A stretch of 64,000 nt of DNA from Hyaloraphidium curvatum (Eukaryota > Monoblepharomycota > Hyaloraphidiomycetes > Hyaloraphidiales > Hyaloraphidiaceae). Numbering within the stretch: position 1 is the first letter of the stretch; each line of letters opens with the position of its first letter. Location: assembly GCA_025558095.1 (NCBI GenBank), contig JAIVFI010000047.1, positions 1 to 64,000 of the forward strand, written 5' to 3'. Shown here in pieces: positions 49,320 through 60,355 of the stretch. Under the pieces are notes generated by a model. The model searched no databases, was not told the origin of the DNA, and saw nothing but the letters and a program-made list of their open reading frames with translations. A program made the translations under genes and the position numbers.

Positions 49320-51389
49320 TCATTGTCGGATGTCGCAGCCTTCGGCATGGGCCTTGAGCACATAGGCCCGGTAGTCAAGAACATCATCCCGAGCTTCCAT
49401 TTGCTCCACCAAATCCGCTTCCAGGTGCTTGTCAATGCCTCGCATGTTGAATCCGCCCGTGATCCACTGGTGCAGCACCATCCGTGGGGCATCCGTCCCA
49501 AAGTAAGAGTGACCTAGGACGTCCTTGGCCGGATTTTTGACATCCACGTAGCGGATTCCTCGACAGACTGTGTGCTTTCCTCTGCCAAGGCGACGATGCC
49601 GAGTACCCCCAAGACCGTCATTGATGAGGCTCCCTGAGACTATGAGGGCGAGGTCTGAGTAGGTTCCCATTACTAGGATGGGAGGTACTGTTGTCGACGA
49701 TTGCAGCCTGGCATGCACGTCGGCCAAGTCCTTCACGAAAAGATCCTCAGAGACGTCTGGAGCCACGAATGCGACAGTGTTTGGGATGGTTTCGCCAGCA
49801 ATCACCAGATCAAGGAGGATTCTGCATCCCATGCTGTGGGCAAATGCATGCAGTTCCATGCCGTGAGAGTCAGTCCACCTCTTTAGCAGCTTCATGCATT
49901 CTTTTGCTCTTGGCAAAACATGACGAGAGTTCTCTGAAGCCCGAGGATAGTTTGTCCACGGCATGAGCACACTGGTAAACTCGGATTCCCATGCAAATAC
50001 GACTGGGATGTACTCGTCCAGGCAGCGGCACTCGACGAAGGAAGCCATCGTGTTCACAGCACCTTGGGCGGTGTTGTTGAACCCGTGGATGTAAACGACG
50101 ACACCGCGGCAGCGTCTGAACGCCTCAAGGGCCACCTTGGCATTCTCAAGGCAATCTAAAAAGCGGAGGTCACCAACGCGGGTAATGCGGAGATCCCGCT
50201 TGCGGTGGTTGTGGCCGGCCAAAACAACGTGGCCGTAGCGAAGGAAGTCGTCGCTTTCTGCTGCCGTCGGAAAGCTGTAGGCACCTTTGCCGGCAGGAGC
50301 ATTTGGCAGTACGGGCCACCACTTGGTTGTGACTAAGAAAAGGTCCCGGCGAGCTCGGTAGCGTTTGTAGTCGTTGAGATCCTTTCCAGCATAAGGATTA
50401 GGCTTCAGATTGGCGTCCAATGCCACTGTCAGTATTGAAGTGTCAAGCCAGTTACTTGCGATAGACACTGCAGCGCCCAACTAACTTTCAGCTTTAGCAT
50501 CCTGCTCCAGCAGAATCTTCGCGCTCTCGTTCCCGACAGAGAACACGTAGCCTTTCTTGTTGCAGGCGTAGCAGCCAACGACATTCAGGTCAGCTTCGAA
50601 CTGGTCGTCCGCATCTAACGTCGCATGGATCTTTCCTCCACGGTGCCGCACGAGAGATGACTACTGGGAGCATCGGTCATCTGCCGACTGAGGAACGCAC
50701 GATGCTGGGCCTACCACTCTCGACTTGTCTGCATCTATGCAGGCAAGTTCAATCTTTGCGCGGTCCCTGGCATCTGCAACATCGCGTTCTAGCCGTGTTT
50801 TCTGGAAGAAGCGGAGCAGTGATCTGTGAGCCGGACGGCGGCCTGCCAGAGAGAGCAAAGAGGGACGCACGATGTCATTGGCCCGGCGATCGATTTCTGC
50901 TTCCTTCGGTGACCGACCCATCGGCGCAACGGCCCACAGGGGTAGCCAATCCTTTCGGTACGCAACCAGGAAGCCGTCTCCCCTGACCAGCACGTGGTTG
51001 ATCCTCGCGCCAGCCAGGTCAACACCAACGAGCGCATCTTTTGGGCCAGCGGGGCCCTCGATCATGAGCTTGCCGTCTTGGATCACCGCTTTAGTCCCGT
51101 TTGCGACGTCGGGTGACCTCCATTCGATGCCGTCGCCGGAGCTGAAGACAAGCCTCGCGAACCGTTGATTGCCTATCGTCACCTCTTCGAGCTTGAGCTC
51201 CGCTCCCCCAGTCTCGGCGAGGAGCTTCAGTTGGCTGTCGGAGCGGTACGGCAAGAGCTCTCGTGTGGCGCGGAGCCGCATCTTGTCGTCTGACCCAGGG
51301 ATCCCCACTTCGGCGATGAGGATGTCCTTGCGCTCCATGGTGGGCTGCGAGATCGCCCGGGGCAGAACGGGAGAGCTTTTGCTCGGCAT
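49320..51389 (-). CDS. DUF900-type alpha/beta hydrolase fused to an unknown N-terminal domain
   Basis: Exons 50715-51389, 50486-50660 and 49320-50425 (introns 54 and 60 nt) give 651 residues. Two in-frame stops in the raw sequence are removed by GT-AG introns (donors GTAGGC and GTTAGT); the second join makes an ATG codon across the junction. The C-terminal half has CRGVVVYIHGFNNTAQGAVN, PVVFAWESEFTSVLMPWTNY, then LHAFAHSMGCRILLDLVIAG (Ser nucleophile) and AFVAPDVSEDLF (acid), matching the DUF900 family, which is common in bacteria. The N-terminal ~280 residues (DILIAEVGIPGSDDKMRLRA, INHVLVRGDGFLVAYRKDWL, VVGCYACNKKGYVF) are unrecognised. GC is lower than in neighbours. Acquisition from bacteria is a reasonable inference. 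Start could also be 51338. Confidence 0.78.
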
Positions 51390-51825
51390 CGCTTTGCTGG
51401 GCGCTTCGGGAGAGGTTGCGGGAAGCGTCGCCTGAACCGCCGTGACTGACTGACTTCCGTGACTGACTGACTTTCGGTGACGGACACGGTTACCAACGAA
51501 AGTATCCCCCGTCGAAAGTAGCAAAGTAGCAATCGCCTCACAATCACTGTCTCTCAACCTGTTTACAGACGCTTGAATAGTCCAAGAACCGACGTGACGC
51601 CGCGGTGCCAGGATGGGCCCTGGCAGTCATCAGGACCTCGCGCATCCGCCGGGGCACCAGGGGAGGCCGAGAAAGCAACAGAGCGGGTGATGAGGGATCG
51701 AAGGAACACCAAGGCCCAGAACAAAAGCGGTGGTTTAGAATCAGACATCGACTGCGGCACTCACCCGCCCGCCCCGCGTCCTTTGTCCCCGCGCCGGGTC
51801 AGAAAAGCCGCCCAGTTATCCCGCC
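51390..51825. promoter_or_regulatory. Divergent promoter with TGACTGACTT repeats
   Basis: 436 bp between the hydrolase and THI80 starts. At about 51441-51473 there are two copies of CGTGACTGACTGACTT-like sequence (TGACTGACTGACTTCCG and TGACTGACTGACTTTCGG). They lie ~55-85 bp upstream of the hydrolase start. This is a likely site cluster for a bZIP- or homeobox-type factor. Confidence 0.45.
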
Positions 51826-52991
51826 ATGACCTTCGACGGCCCTCCTGCGGACTCACTCTCCTCCCCTTTCGAGCTCTGGTGCGCCTCGCCCCTCCTGGTC
51901 GACCGCATTCCCGAGGACCTCGCGCTCTACCTCCACCCCGGCGGCCAGCCCGAGCGTTACGCGCTCATCGTGGTCAACACGCCGCTGTGCCGGAGGGACA
52001 GCTTTGAAAAAATCTGGAACAGGGGTCGGTCTTCGCGTGTCGGTGTTCGCGGGGGGTGCTGACGGGTTCCGAAGCCGCGGTCAAGATATGCGCGGACGGG
52101 GGTGCAAACAGGCTGTTTGACCAGTTCCGGGGCGACGATGCGGCGCGGGAAGAGTGGGCCAGCTTCTTGGCGCGGTTGCCGGGCCGCGATTGATATGCTC
52201 GTCGGCCAGATTCCTCCCGGGCTACATCGTCGGCGACCTCGACTCGGTCCGGCCCGAGGTCATGGACCACTACGCCGCGCGGGGTACCCGCGTGCTTCGC
52301 TTCGAGGACCAGGACTCGACGGACCTGCAGAAGTGCATCACAGTGCTGCGGCAACTCGAGGTCGGGATCGACCCGGCGTCGCCCGTCGAGCACCGGAAAC
52401 GGGCGTTGGCGGAACGGCCGAGGGCGAAAATGGACTTCGTGCCGCACGACCTGGTCGTCCTGGGTGCCCTGAATGGCCGGTTTGACCACTGCATCGCCAG
52501 CATCAACACGGTCTTTCTTTTGCGGGGTGGCCAGATCCACCTCGACGACGGGGTCGAGGGGGACGGCACGCCGGACCACCGCCGCGTCTGGCTCGTTAGC
52601 GACATGAGTGTCGCGACGGTCCTGGGCAAGGGGAGGCACAGGGTGGTGGTGATGCCGGCCGTGGAGGGACCGACGTGCGGACTGATGCCGCTGGGCGTGA
52701 CCGAGGCCATGGTGGTGACGAAGGGCCTCAGATGGAACCTCGGTGCGTCGCCCTCTTTTCCCGATCGGCATCCGTGTTCCTTATCGCATGCTTCCGACGG
52801 CAGATCATTCGCTGCCCTTGCGCTTCGGCGGGATGGTGTCGACCTCGAACCAGTTTGCGCTGGAGGACCCGAAACTGGACCACGGCGGGGCGAACTTTGA
52901 GCGCGAGTGGCACGTCGTCGAAATCGAGACGGACGAGCCGATCGTGTGGACTGTCGAGGTGGACCTTGCGGGCAGCTACATCCCGCTATGA
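51826..52991 (+). CDS. THI80: Thiamine pyrophosphokinase
   Basis: Exons 51826-52024, 52075-52153, 52210-52742 and 52804-52991 (introns 50, 56 and 61 nt) give 332 residues. Motifs: AAVKICADGGANRLFDQF, then GYIVGDLDSVRPEVMDHY with the Mg-binding GDLDS, and FEDQDSTDLQKCITVLRQL. VVLGALNGRFDHCIASINTV and GPTCGLMPLGVTEAMVVTKG mark the C-terminal B1-binding domain, ending FGGMVSTSNQFA and VWTVEVDLAG. The enzyme makes thiamine pyrophosphate from thiamine and ATP in the cytosol. No TPP riboswitch is seen in its leader. The exact second acceptor is a best guess; a 35-nt alternative exists. Confidence 0.93.
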
Positions 52992-53296
52992 CGGGGCCGC
53001 GGAAGGGCGCTGATGTAGTGGGACGTATTCTATGGTCTTGTAAAGCATGGCTCTCGCATCTCGGTCTGCTTCTTGCAAATTTGGTGTTGTCCGGACGCGG
53101 CTAAACCATGACGTGCCTGTGTGGCGAGTCTGCGAGAAAGGTCCCGAGCGAGTCGGGGGTCAGGCACCCGAACCGCAGCACAAAAGTCTGTGCCGCCCCC
53201 CTCCCATCAGGCGCGGCGTCCTTCGCGGCGTCCCTTTCTTGAGCGCGGCCACCGGCGGTTTTCGCGCGCGCGCCGCGGCGGCCGCTTCCGGTCGCG
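52992..53296. other. Intergenic region between THI80 and TUP1
   Basis: 305 bp with both genes in the same direction. It should carry the TUP1 promoter and leader. A short open frame at 53101-53445 (minus) is unsupported. Confidence 0.4.
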
Positions 53297-55944
53297 ATGT
53301 CCGCGCCGCCGCCGATGGGGATGGGCGGGCCGTCGCACCGCGCGGCGCCGGGCAACGCGGGCGGCGCCGTCGCGCAGCTTGCGGCCCACGCCGCGCAGCA
53401 CGCGCCCGCGTCGCACCGGCTGCCCGAGCTGCTCGAGGCCATCAAGGCCGAGTTCCAGACGCTGGCAGACGAAATGCACGTCTACAAAATGCAGCGCGAC
53501 GAATACGCCGAGAAATGTGGGCCCTCCTCCGGCTCTGCTTGCTGCCGCTGACTTGGTTTTTTCGCAGTCACGGCCCAGGTCAACGAGCTGAGCCAGATCC
53601 GCGGCAACCTGTTCGACCTCGAGCGGATCCACAACACGATCAAGCAGCAGTACGAGGAGGACATCATGCGGCTGCGCAGGGAGCTCGAGGCCGCCGGAAT
53701 CAACCCCTCGGTGGGCGCGCGGCCGGGTGGCCCCCTGCCGCCCAAACCCGAGTTTGCTGGTGCGGCGCCCGCCCTGGGTGGTGCTGCAGGTGCGTCCCCC
53801 GCGCCGCACGAACTCGTCGGCCGCTGACCGTATCTCCATTTCACCAGGCTCCATTCCGGACTCGCTGCACCGCCCGATGGGGCAGCCTCCCGCGAACCAG
53901 TACATGAACGGCGGACCCCCTCCGCTCCCCCCCTCCTCCCTGCCCAGCATGGGTCCCGGCGGCACCCCTCCGCTCGGCAACCCCAACGACCCCAACAACC
54001 CGAACAAGCGCCTGCGCGGGCCCGAGGAGGGCTTCCCGAGGCCGCCGGGTCCGGGCACGCCGGGCGGCTCCCAGCCGTCGTCGTTCCCGCCGCCGCCGCG
54101 GCCGGGCGGGATGCCGCCTTTCGGGATGGATGTGAAGCCGCCTGGGCCGGGGCAGCCGCTGCCGAGTCTGAAGGATGGGCCCGGATTCAGGGGTAAGAGG
54201 GCTGCGGGACACCCCGGGGGATCGGTCCCTCAATTTTGTGGCTTCCGCAGGACCGTCGACTCCCGGACCCGCTCCGCCTGGAGGCCTTCCATCCATGCAG
54301 GCATCAACTCCTCCCAGCAGCTCCGCTCCACTCGTAAGCAAGCAGCTTTTCGTTTCGTTGGACTGCCTCTCACCGCTTCGTCCAGCCCCCCTCCGCCGGC
54401 TCCGCCCCGCAGCCCACGACCCCCGTCTCCGCCAACGCTCCCTCCAGCGCCGTATCGCAGCCCGTCACGGGCTTCTGCGAGCTGGATCCCGAAAGCGTGC
54501 CCGCGAATTACCGGAAGGAGGGCCCGGATTGGGTTGTTGTGTACAACCCGAAGCTGCCGCGGACGGTGAACGTGGAGCTCGTCCACAGCCTCGACCACCA
54601 GAGGTGGGTTGCTTTCCCGCGCGCGTTGCTCTGCCTCCTGACGCCTGCGCCCTAGCGTCGTCTGCTGCGTCAAGTTCTCGCAGGACGGCAAGTTCCTGGC
54701 CACGGGCTGCAACCGCGTCGCCCAGATCTTCGACGCCGTCACGGGTGCCAAGATCATGACCCTCGCCGAGGACTTCTCGCCCAAGGACGGCGACCTGTAC
54801 ATCCGCTCCGTGTGCTTCTCGCCCGACGCAAAGTACCTCGCCACCGGCGCGGAGGACAAGATGATCCGCGTGTGGGACATCCAGCGGAAGAAGGTCAAAT
54901 GGGTGCTGCCGGGGCACGACCAGGACATCTACTCGCTGGACTGGAGCAGGGACGGGCGCTACGTCGTCAGCGGATCCGGCGACAGGACCGTCAGGGTATG
55001 TCTGTCGGGACGCAGGCTCTGTCGAGGTGTGACAATACCGCACAGATCTGGGAGGTGGAAACCGGGCGTTGCCTCGTGACCATGATGAACGAGGACGACA
55101 AGACGATGAACCAGTTCCCGCGGACGCAGGCTACGTCCAAGGACTCGGGCGTGACGAGCGTGGCCATCAGCCCGCTCGATGGCCGTGTCGTCGCAGCTGT
55201 GGGTCTTGTCCGCCACGTTGTTAGCAACATCTAACATCCACTTTCAGGGCTCGCTGGACAAGATGGTCCGGCTGTGGGACGCGCGGACCGGGCAGCTTCT
55301 GGAGCGCTTCGACGGCCACAAGGACTCTGTCTACAGCGTCGCCTTCTCCAGTGACGGAAAGTCCATCGTCTCGGGCTCGCTGGACAAGACGCTCAAGATC
55401 TGGGACATCTCCCCCCCCGTCCTCTCCTACCTCGCCGCAACGGCGCACATCGACATGTCGGAGGACGGCCAGCCCCCCGACACCTTCCCGCGGTTCGAGG
55501 CCCTTGTCACCACCACGTGCCGCCACACCTTTGCGGGGCACAAGGACTTTGTCCTCAGCGTCGCGTACGGGGCCGTGTTCCCGTCACTGCCGCCGCAGAG
55601 CGAGGACGAGTGCCGCGAGTGGGTGGTGAGCGGGAGCAAGGATCGCACGGTTACGTTCTGGGACGCGCGAGGTAGGTCGTTTGCCGCTTGCCGCGCTTAA
55701 CCTGGCGCTCAAACGCATCCTTGCAGGCCCGAGGGGACGGGATCCCGCGACGGTCACGCAGTTCATGCTCCAGGGTCACAAGAACTCTGGTGAGTGTTCT
55801 TGAGGCGTTTGCCTACCCTGGGTCTGACGATTTCGGACAGTTATTTCTGTCGCCCTGTCGCCGATCGGGGGAACGTTTGCCACGGGCTCCGGGGACTGGC
55901 GGGCCCGCATATGGAGGTACTCGAAGCGCGAGGAGACCTCGTGA
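53297..55944 (+). CDS. TUP1: Tup1-like WD40 transcriptional corepressor
   Basis: Ten exons (53297-53516, 53568-53789, 53848-54192, 54251-54333, 54386-54603, 54656-54995, 55046-55198, 55248-55671, 55727-55789, 55841-55944) give 723 residues, normal for Tup1. The N-terminal tetramerisation/Ssn6-binding coiled coil reads [20 protein letters not shown] and [20 protein letters not shown], then [15 protein letters not shown] Pro-rich stretch follows, then seven WD blades, for example [66 protein letters not shown] and [11 protein letters not shown]. Recruited by DNA-binding factors, it represses genes through Mediator and histone deacetylases. The last WD block ends in [20 protein letters not shown]. 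Confidence 0.96.
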
Positions 55945-56053
55945 GCGGGACGCGGTCCAGGTCTTTCGATCATGGCAATCGAGGCGCGGGAGGAAACTAG
56001 TCTTGCCGTGCTCTGTAATTGGGTATATCGTCGGGAAAGAAACAACTACTCCC

Positions 56054-57410
56054 CTACATGAAGAGGAACGTGCTGTTGGTGTCGTTGCCCGGTGCTGGCG
56101 GCGGCGAGGGCGCCGGCTCATCCGGCTGCCCGTCGTCCGGCGGCGCGCCGGAGTGCAGCACCACGAACCGGAAGAAAACGACTTTGAACAGCACGGCGAG
56201 GCTGAACTGCGCCAGAGCGATGAAGGAGAGCACGAAGGTCGTTGCCCTCTTGTCCTCCGAGCGCGAAGTGATGGCGTGCGCGTTCCGCAACATGAACGCC
56301 GCAGAGAAGACAAATGCCAGCACGATAAGAACCCATCGGAAAGTTTCCGATGGGATGATAGAGAGGACCTGTTTCGCGCGTCAGCGACGCCACGGGAACC
56401 AACTCGGCCGAAACTCACGGATACGGGGATCCAGATGAACATCCCGTACCCGTAAATCATGACCAGCTCCAGGAGTTGTGCTGGTGCCGACAGCCAGCGA
56501 CACAGTACCCAAACTATCAACGGCACCAGGAATGCGTAGAGGTAGCACGTCGTGGTCGCAAACGACAGCAGGGTAAAGTCATACTCCAGCGGCTGGCCCC
56601 CGATGTACGACACGATGTTGTTTGCAATCGATGTCGTCACAAACAGGGCAAAGATGACGGTGGTTGGGATCCAAAAAGGTCCGTAGAGCTCCAGGTTGTT
56701 CTCCACAAGCTCCAGAAAAGAGCCCCTCGGGGCAAAGGTCGCCGAAATCCGTTTCAGTACCTGATTTCGCAGTTTTGTAGCTAGCCCACAATAGCAACAG
56801 AAGACGGCAACAATACCTGGTCGGAATCGACGTCGAACCATTGCTGGTAATATTCAATGTTCCAGAAGGAAGCATTCGACGACTCGGCGGACGCGTTCGC
56901 CTGGGTTGCCGTAAACGCGTACGCGGCTGAAGACGGAACCGAGATCAGAATAAGTTTTGAGTCGCAGAGCTCCAAGCCGACACCGCGGGCCAGAGCAGTG
57001 CCACGCGCGCCGGTCCGTGGGGATCCGTGAGGAACACCCACCTCCCGAGCCCGTCGACGCCCCATTCTGCCCTCCAGCAACTCCACCGCCACCGCTCGCG
57101 CCGATTGTCGTACCTTGGCCACGGGAGGGGCCGCTGTTGTCCGACAGGACAAAGTCTGAGCGACACGGGACCCAGGCCTTGGTGAGCAACAGAGAAACCA
57201 GGGCAGGAATGGCGGTCCCCACTTTGAAACTGAAGCTCCTGCTCGGCCGTGCTCTGCATTCGGGGAAAGCAACGAGCCGACGGGCGCGTTGAATTGGTTG
57301 AAGTGATACTCCTTGAGTTGCCAGCTCTCCGGGCCCATGCCGCCACCGTGCCCCACCGAGAAATCGAGAATTGAATCCTGTTTGCCGTTTCCGGCAGAGG
57401 ATCCGGCCAT
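56054..57410 (-). CDS. YIPF/Yip-family Golgi membrane protein
   Basis: Well-supported exons: 56817-56926, 56419-56760 and 56054-56368 (introns 115, 56 and 50 nt). 5' exon(s) between 57042 and 57410 are uncertain; the start is likely MAGSSAGNGKQDSILDFSVG at 57410. Two splice solutions between 57200 and 57300 keep frame. Conserved blocks: WNIEYYQQWFDVDSDQVLK, RGSFLELVENNLELYGPFWI, then PTTVIFALFVTTSIANNIVS, LIVWVLCRWLSAPAQLLEL and MIYGYGMFIWIPVSVLSIIP. The five-helix Yip domain with a DLYGPFW-like motif marks YIPF1/2-type (Yip5-like) proteins, which cycle between ER, Golgi and endosomes with Rab GTPases. The tail is Pro-rich with an NDTNST glycosylation-like end. Confidence 0.82.
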
Positions 57411-57614
57411 GGTCCCCTCGTTCGGTGGCACAGGACCGAGTGGTGAACCCCAAGAATGACGTCCCGTGCGGGAGCTGATCGACGATCGATGCGCTGTTGG
57501 CCGCAGCAAGGTCTCGGCGGCAGTCTCCTCGGAAGGCTGCCGTAGCCCTAATCGGCGACCGTTGCGCCAAAGTGCTTGACCATAACTAGTATCTTGGGCC
57601 GTCTGGAGCTCACG

Positions 57615-58655
57615 ATGGCCCTCCGCCGGGTGTTGGCGGCCTTGACCGTGGTGCTTCTCGCGGTCAGCGCTTCGGCGACCGTAGTCGACCTCGACGACAG
57701 CAATTTCAACAGCTTGGTATGGAGCCCAATCGTCACGATTTCTCTGGCGGCTCGGCCTCGGCAGAAGTCTGCTTTGGACAGCTCTCATTCACTCGATCTC
57801 TCCGTTCCGCAGGTCCGGTCAGACGGGCCGCCGTGGATTATCAAGTTGTGGGTTTCGATGCCTGTATCGTCATGGGTGCCAATGTCTGACCTTCTTCCGT
57901 CCCATTTGGGCAACGAAGCTACGCGAAATGGTGCGGAATGGGCGGTTTCCTCCGAGAATGGGACGATCTCATATGCCGGGGTTGGCCGCAGGTGTGGAGC
58001 CTGCCAGTCGATGGCGGTGGAGTACGAGGAGTTTGGCAAGGACGTCGACGAGGCGGATATGGATCTGCGGATCGGGCGTGTCGACATTGACGAGAACCCG
58101 ATCTTGGTCAATCGGTGGACGATCATGAGGCTACCGACACTCATGCACGTGCTGCCGAACCGCGAAGGTCGGTCTTTCTGGATCTTTGAGTTAAGTTCCA
58201 CTAGTGACCTTCTTTTCAGTGAGGGAGGTCGAGCTGGAGGCTCGGACGGCGGAGGGCTTGATGAAGTACATCAAGGAGGAGCAGTGGAAGAACACCACCC
58301 CGAGATGGAGCATAACGGGTCCTTATTCCCTGTTTGGCTACTTCATGGGGTACATGGGATGGTTCGTGAAGCAGTTTGGGAAGATTGCGCTCTGGTTCGA
58401 GGCGAGGCCGTGGGTCCTTTGGTACGACCCGCGGAATTCGGCTCTTGACTGGTTCCCGACAGCGGGTACGAGACCGCCCTCATCGTCTCCATCAGCATGA
58501 TCTGCCCAATCATAGTCAGCTACTCGTTCCATCGCAGCCGCGAGCGGGAAAAGGCGGCGAAGGAGGCTGCTAAGGAAGCGGCTCGCGCGAACGGCGCCAG
58601 CGGAAGCGGAGCCGCGGGAACGCCGAAAAAGGCGAAGGCGAAAAAGACGTCTTGA
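57615..58655 (+). CDS. TMX2-like membrane thioredoxin-related protein
   Basis: Six exons: 57615-57716, 57813-57847, 57919-57930 (only 12 nt), 57992-58167, 58220-58409 and 58463-58655; 235 residues. Splicing around the 12-nt exon rebuilds IIKFYAKWCGACQSMAVEYE with a CGAC redox site. Start has a signal peptide (MALRRVLAALTVVLLAVSAS) then VVDLDDSNFNSL, a PDI-type opening. NRWTIMRLPTLMHVLPN is the usual cis-Pro region. A membrane helix (ALIVSISMICPIIVSYSF) precedes a Lys/Ala-rich tail ending KKAKAKKTS. Likely an ER protein disulfide-handling factor. Divergent from the YIPF gene; both are endomembrane proteins. Confidence 0.88.
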
Positions 58656-58907
58656 ATCTTGTATCGTTGGAATGAAAGAAACGAAGAGGCGATCTCGATC
58701 TCGGTGGGTGCCACGTCAGTGGAGTTTTGATGGGCGTGCGGACTCGTCGCGAGAACGCGTCGACTCCGCGAGTTCACAAACCCTCCGCCATCGCCCCTGT
58801 CCTCCGAATTGCACCCCGGCCGCGAGCTCAATAGGCAGAAATTGCCTTGCCGATGCCGAGGGCGACATTCAGCATGTGCGCATCGGCTCTTGGTCGAGTT
58901 CCGACGA

Positions 58908-60174
58908 ATGGACGCCTCACTGACTCCCCGCCCGGCATCGCGCTGGGAAAACACCGCCATTGACCCGCTGCACGCCATCGATGTCACGGTGATGGTCTCC
59001 AGCGAAGATGCACTCGGCCGAGGCGGCCAGATTGTCGAATGCCGGGAGCACCTCAACAACCGCGGAAAGTACACCGTTCGTGTCGAGCTGCCCCCGGGCG
59101 GTGCCGAGCCCGCCTCCGTCCTGACGTAAGTCTGTCTTTGTATTCGACTTCGCTTTGTCTCAACTTCGTTCCAAAATCGGCAGCTATACGAACATCTCGG
59201 GGTGAGTGAATCAGCCCTGTGCAACGAACTCACTGTGCTCATCACGCGCTTATCAGGCACTTACTCGCGATGTTCCGGCGGTCCATGTCTGTTTCGAGCA
59301 AGGCTATGGTGCCGCCGACGAACGGAACGTCCGCCAAGTCGCCCGGCCGCCCCGAGATCGCCCCTGCCCAGCGTGGCGTCAAGAAGAAGCGCACCGAGGC
59401 CACTGGGAGGCAAAGGCGCAAAAGCACATCATCGCCGCCTCCTCCGCCTTCCGAGCACGAGTCTTCCAGTGTCCTGGACAGCGAAGAAGTAGGTTTCGCA
59501 GTCGCTATGCGCTTCCCCGCTCGCGAACTCATGTGAACCTATAGCAAACGGAACCTCCTTCGCCGAGCGACATCGAGAGGTACAGCACTCCGTACATTGT
59601 GTATTTGCGGATGCCCGAGGATGGCCAGATCGAGGTCTTTGGCAATGTTTCGCTGGTGAGACCAGGGGACGACTCGTGGAGCCTGTCAATCTCTAAATCT
59701 TTGTCCTTTACTACAGGCACGGATCGAAGCCATCCACAAGCAGGTTCTCGCCATGCAGTACGACTCGGACGACGACGACGGGGATGACCGGGAGCCCGGT
59801 GAGTTGGAGATGATCGAAACGAAAAGTTTACTGATACCCTTTTCTATCGTTACAGAAGATGTGCTCGATGCGTGAGTGTTCTGACGGTCGAAGGTTCGGC
59901 GATTGGCCCACTGATTCCTTTACCAGATGCGTCAAGAGGGGAGGAACAATCATCCACGTTGATCCATTCCCGCTCGCAGTCAAGACCGAGCTTGCTGTTG
60001 AGGATGATGTCATGAGTGAAGACGGTAAGCTATCGTCGCGGGCAGATTCGATATGGCTGACCTCGTGAATCAGCAGATGCCACCGAAGGCGGCGCGGAGA
60101 TGCCAGATATGTCCGCCCTCCTCGCGCTCAACCAACTCCTGTCTTCCAACTTCCCATCTCTTGTCTCTACGTAA
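58908..60174 (+). CDS. Unrecognised intron-rich 291-residue protein
   Basis: Eight exons: 58908-59125, 59184-59201 (18 nt), 59257-59488, 59545-59655, 59717-59798, 59856-59871 (16 nt), 59927-60024 and 60074-60174. Frame is kept throughout, and each join has GT-AG ends. Residues ~1-80: MDASLTPRPASRWENTAIDP, IVECREHLNNRGKYTVRVEL. A basic Ser/Pro-rich middle (GVKKKRTEATGRQRRKSTSS) looks like a nuclear signal. Then YSTPYIVYLRMPEDGQIEVF and RIEAIHKQVLAMQYDSDDDD, VKRGGTIIHVDPFPLAVKTE and an end in LNQLLSSNFPSLVST. Unusually many tiny exons for the window. No family recognised. Confidence 0.75.
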
Positions 60175-60355
60175 GATACGCCGAAGTTGATTCTTGATTC
60201 ACCGATCTGGGCGTGGGACCAACCTGGGTGTGCGATCAAGTCTTGGCGTGGGGCGTGGGGGATTGGCGAATACCATAATCAGGGAAAGTGCGTTCTATTG
60301 TAAAGCGTGCTCGCAACGCAAAGGAAATGCGAGCTTTTTGCTGGGCCTGAAGCCT

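Noticed and set aside
50470-50485. Hydrolase as a separate gene starting at a TTG near 50480
   Set aside because: A GTTAGT donor and CTGACAG acceptor remove the stop and keep frame, and no ATG begins the hydrolase otherwise.
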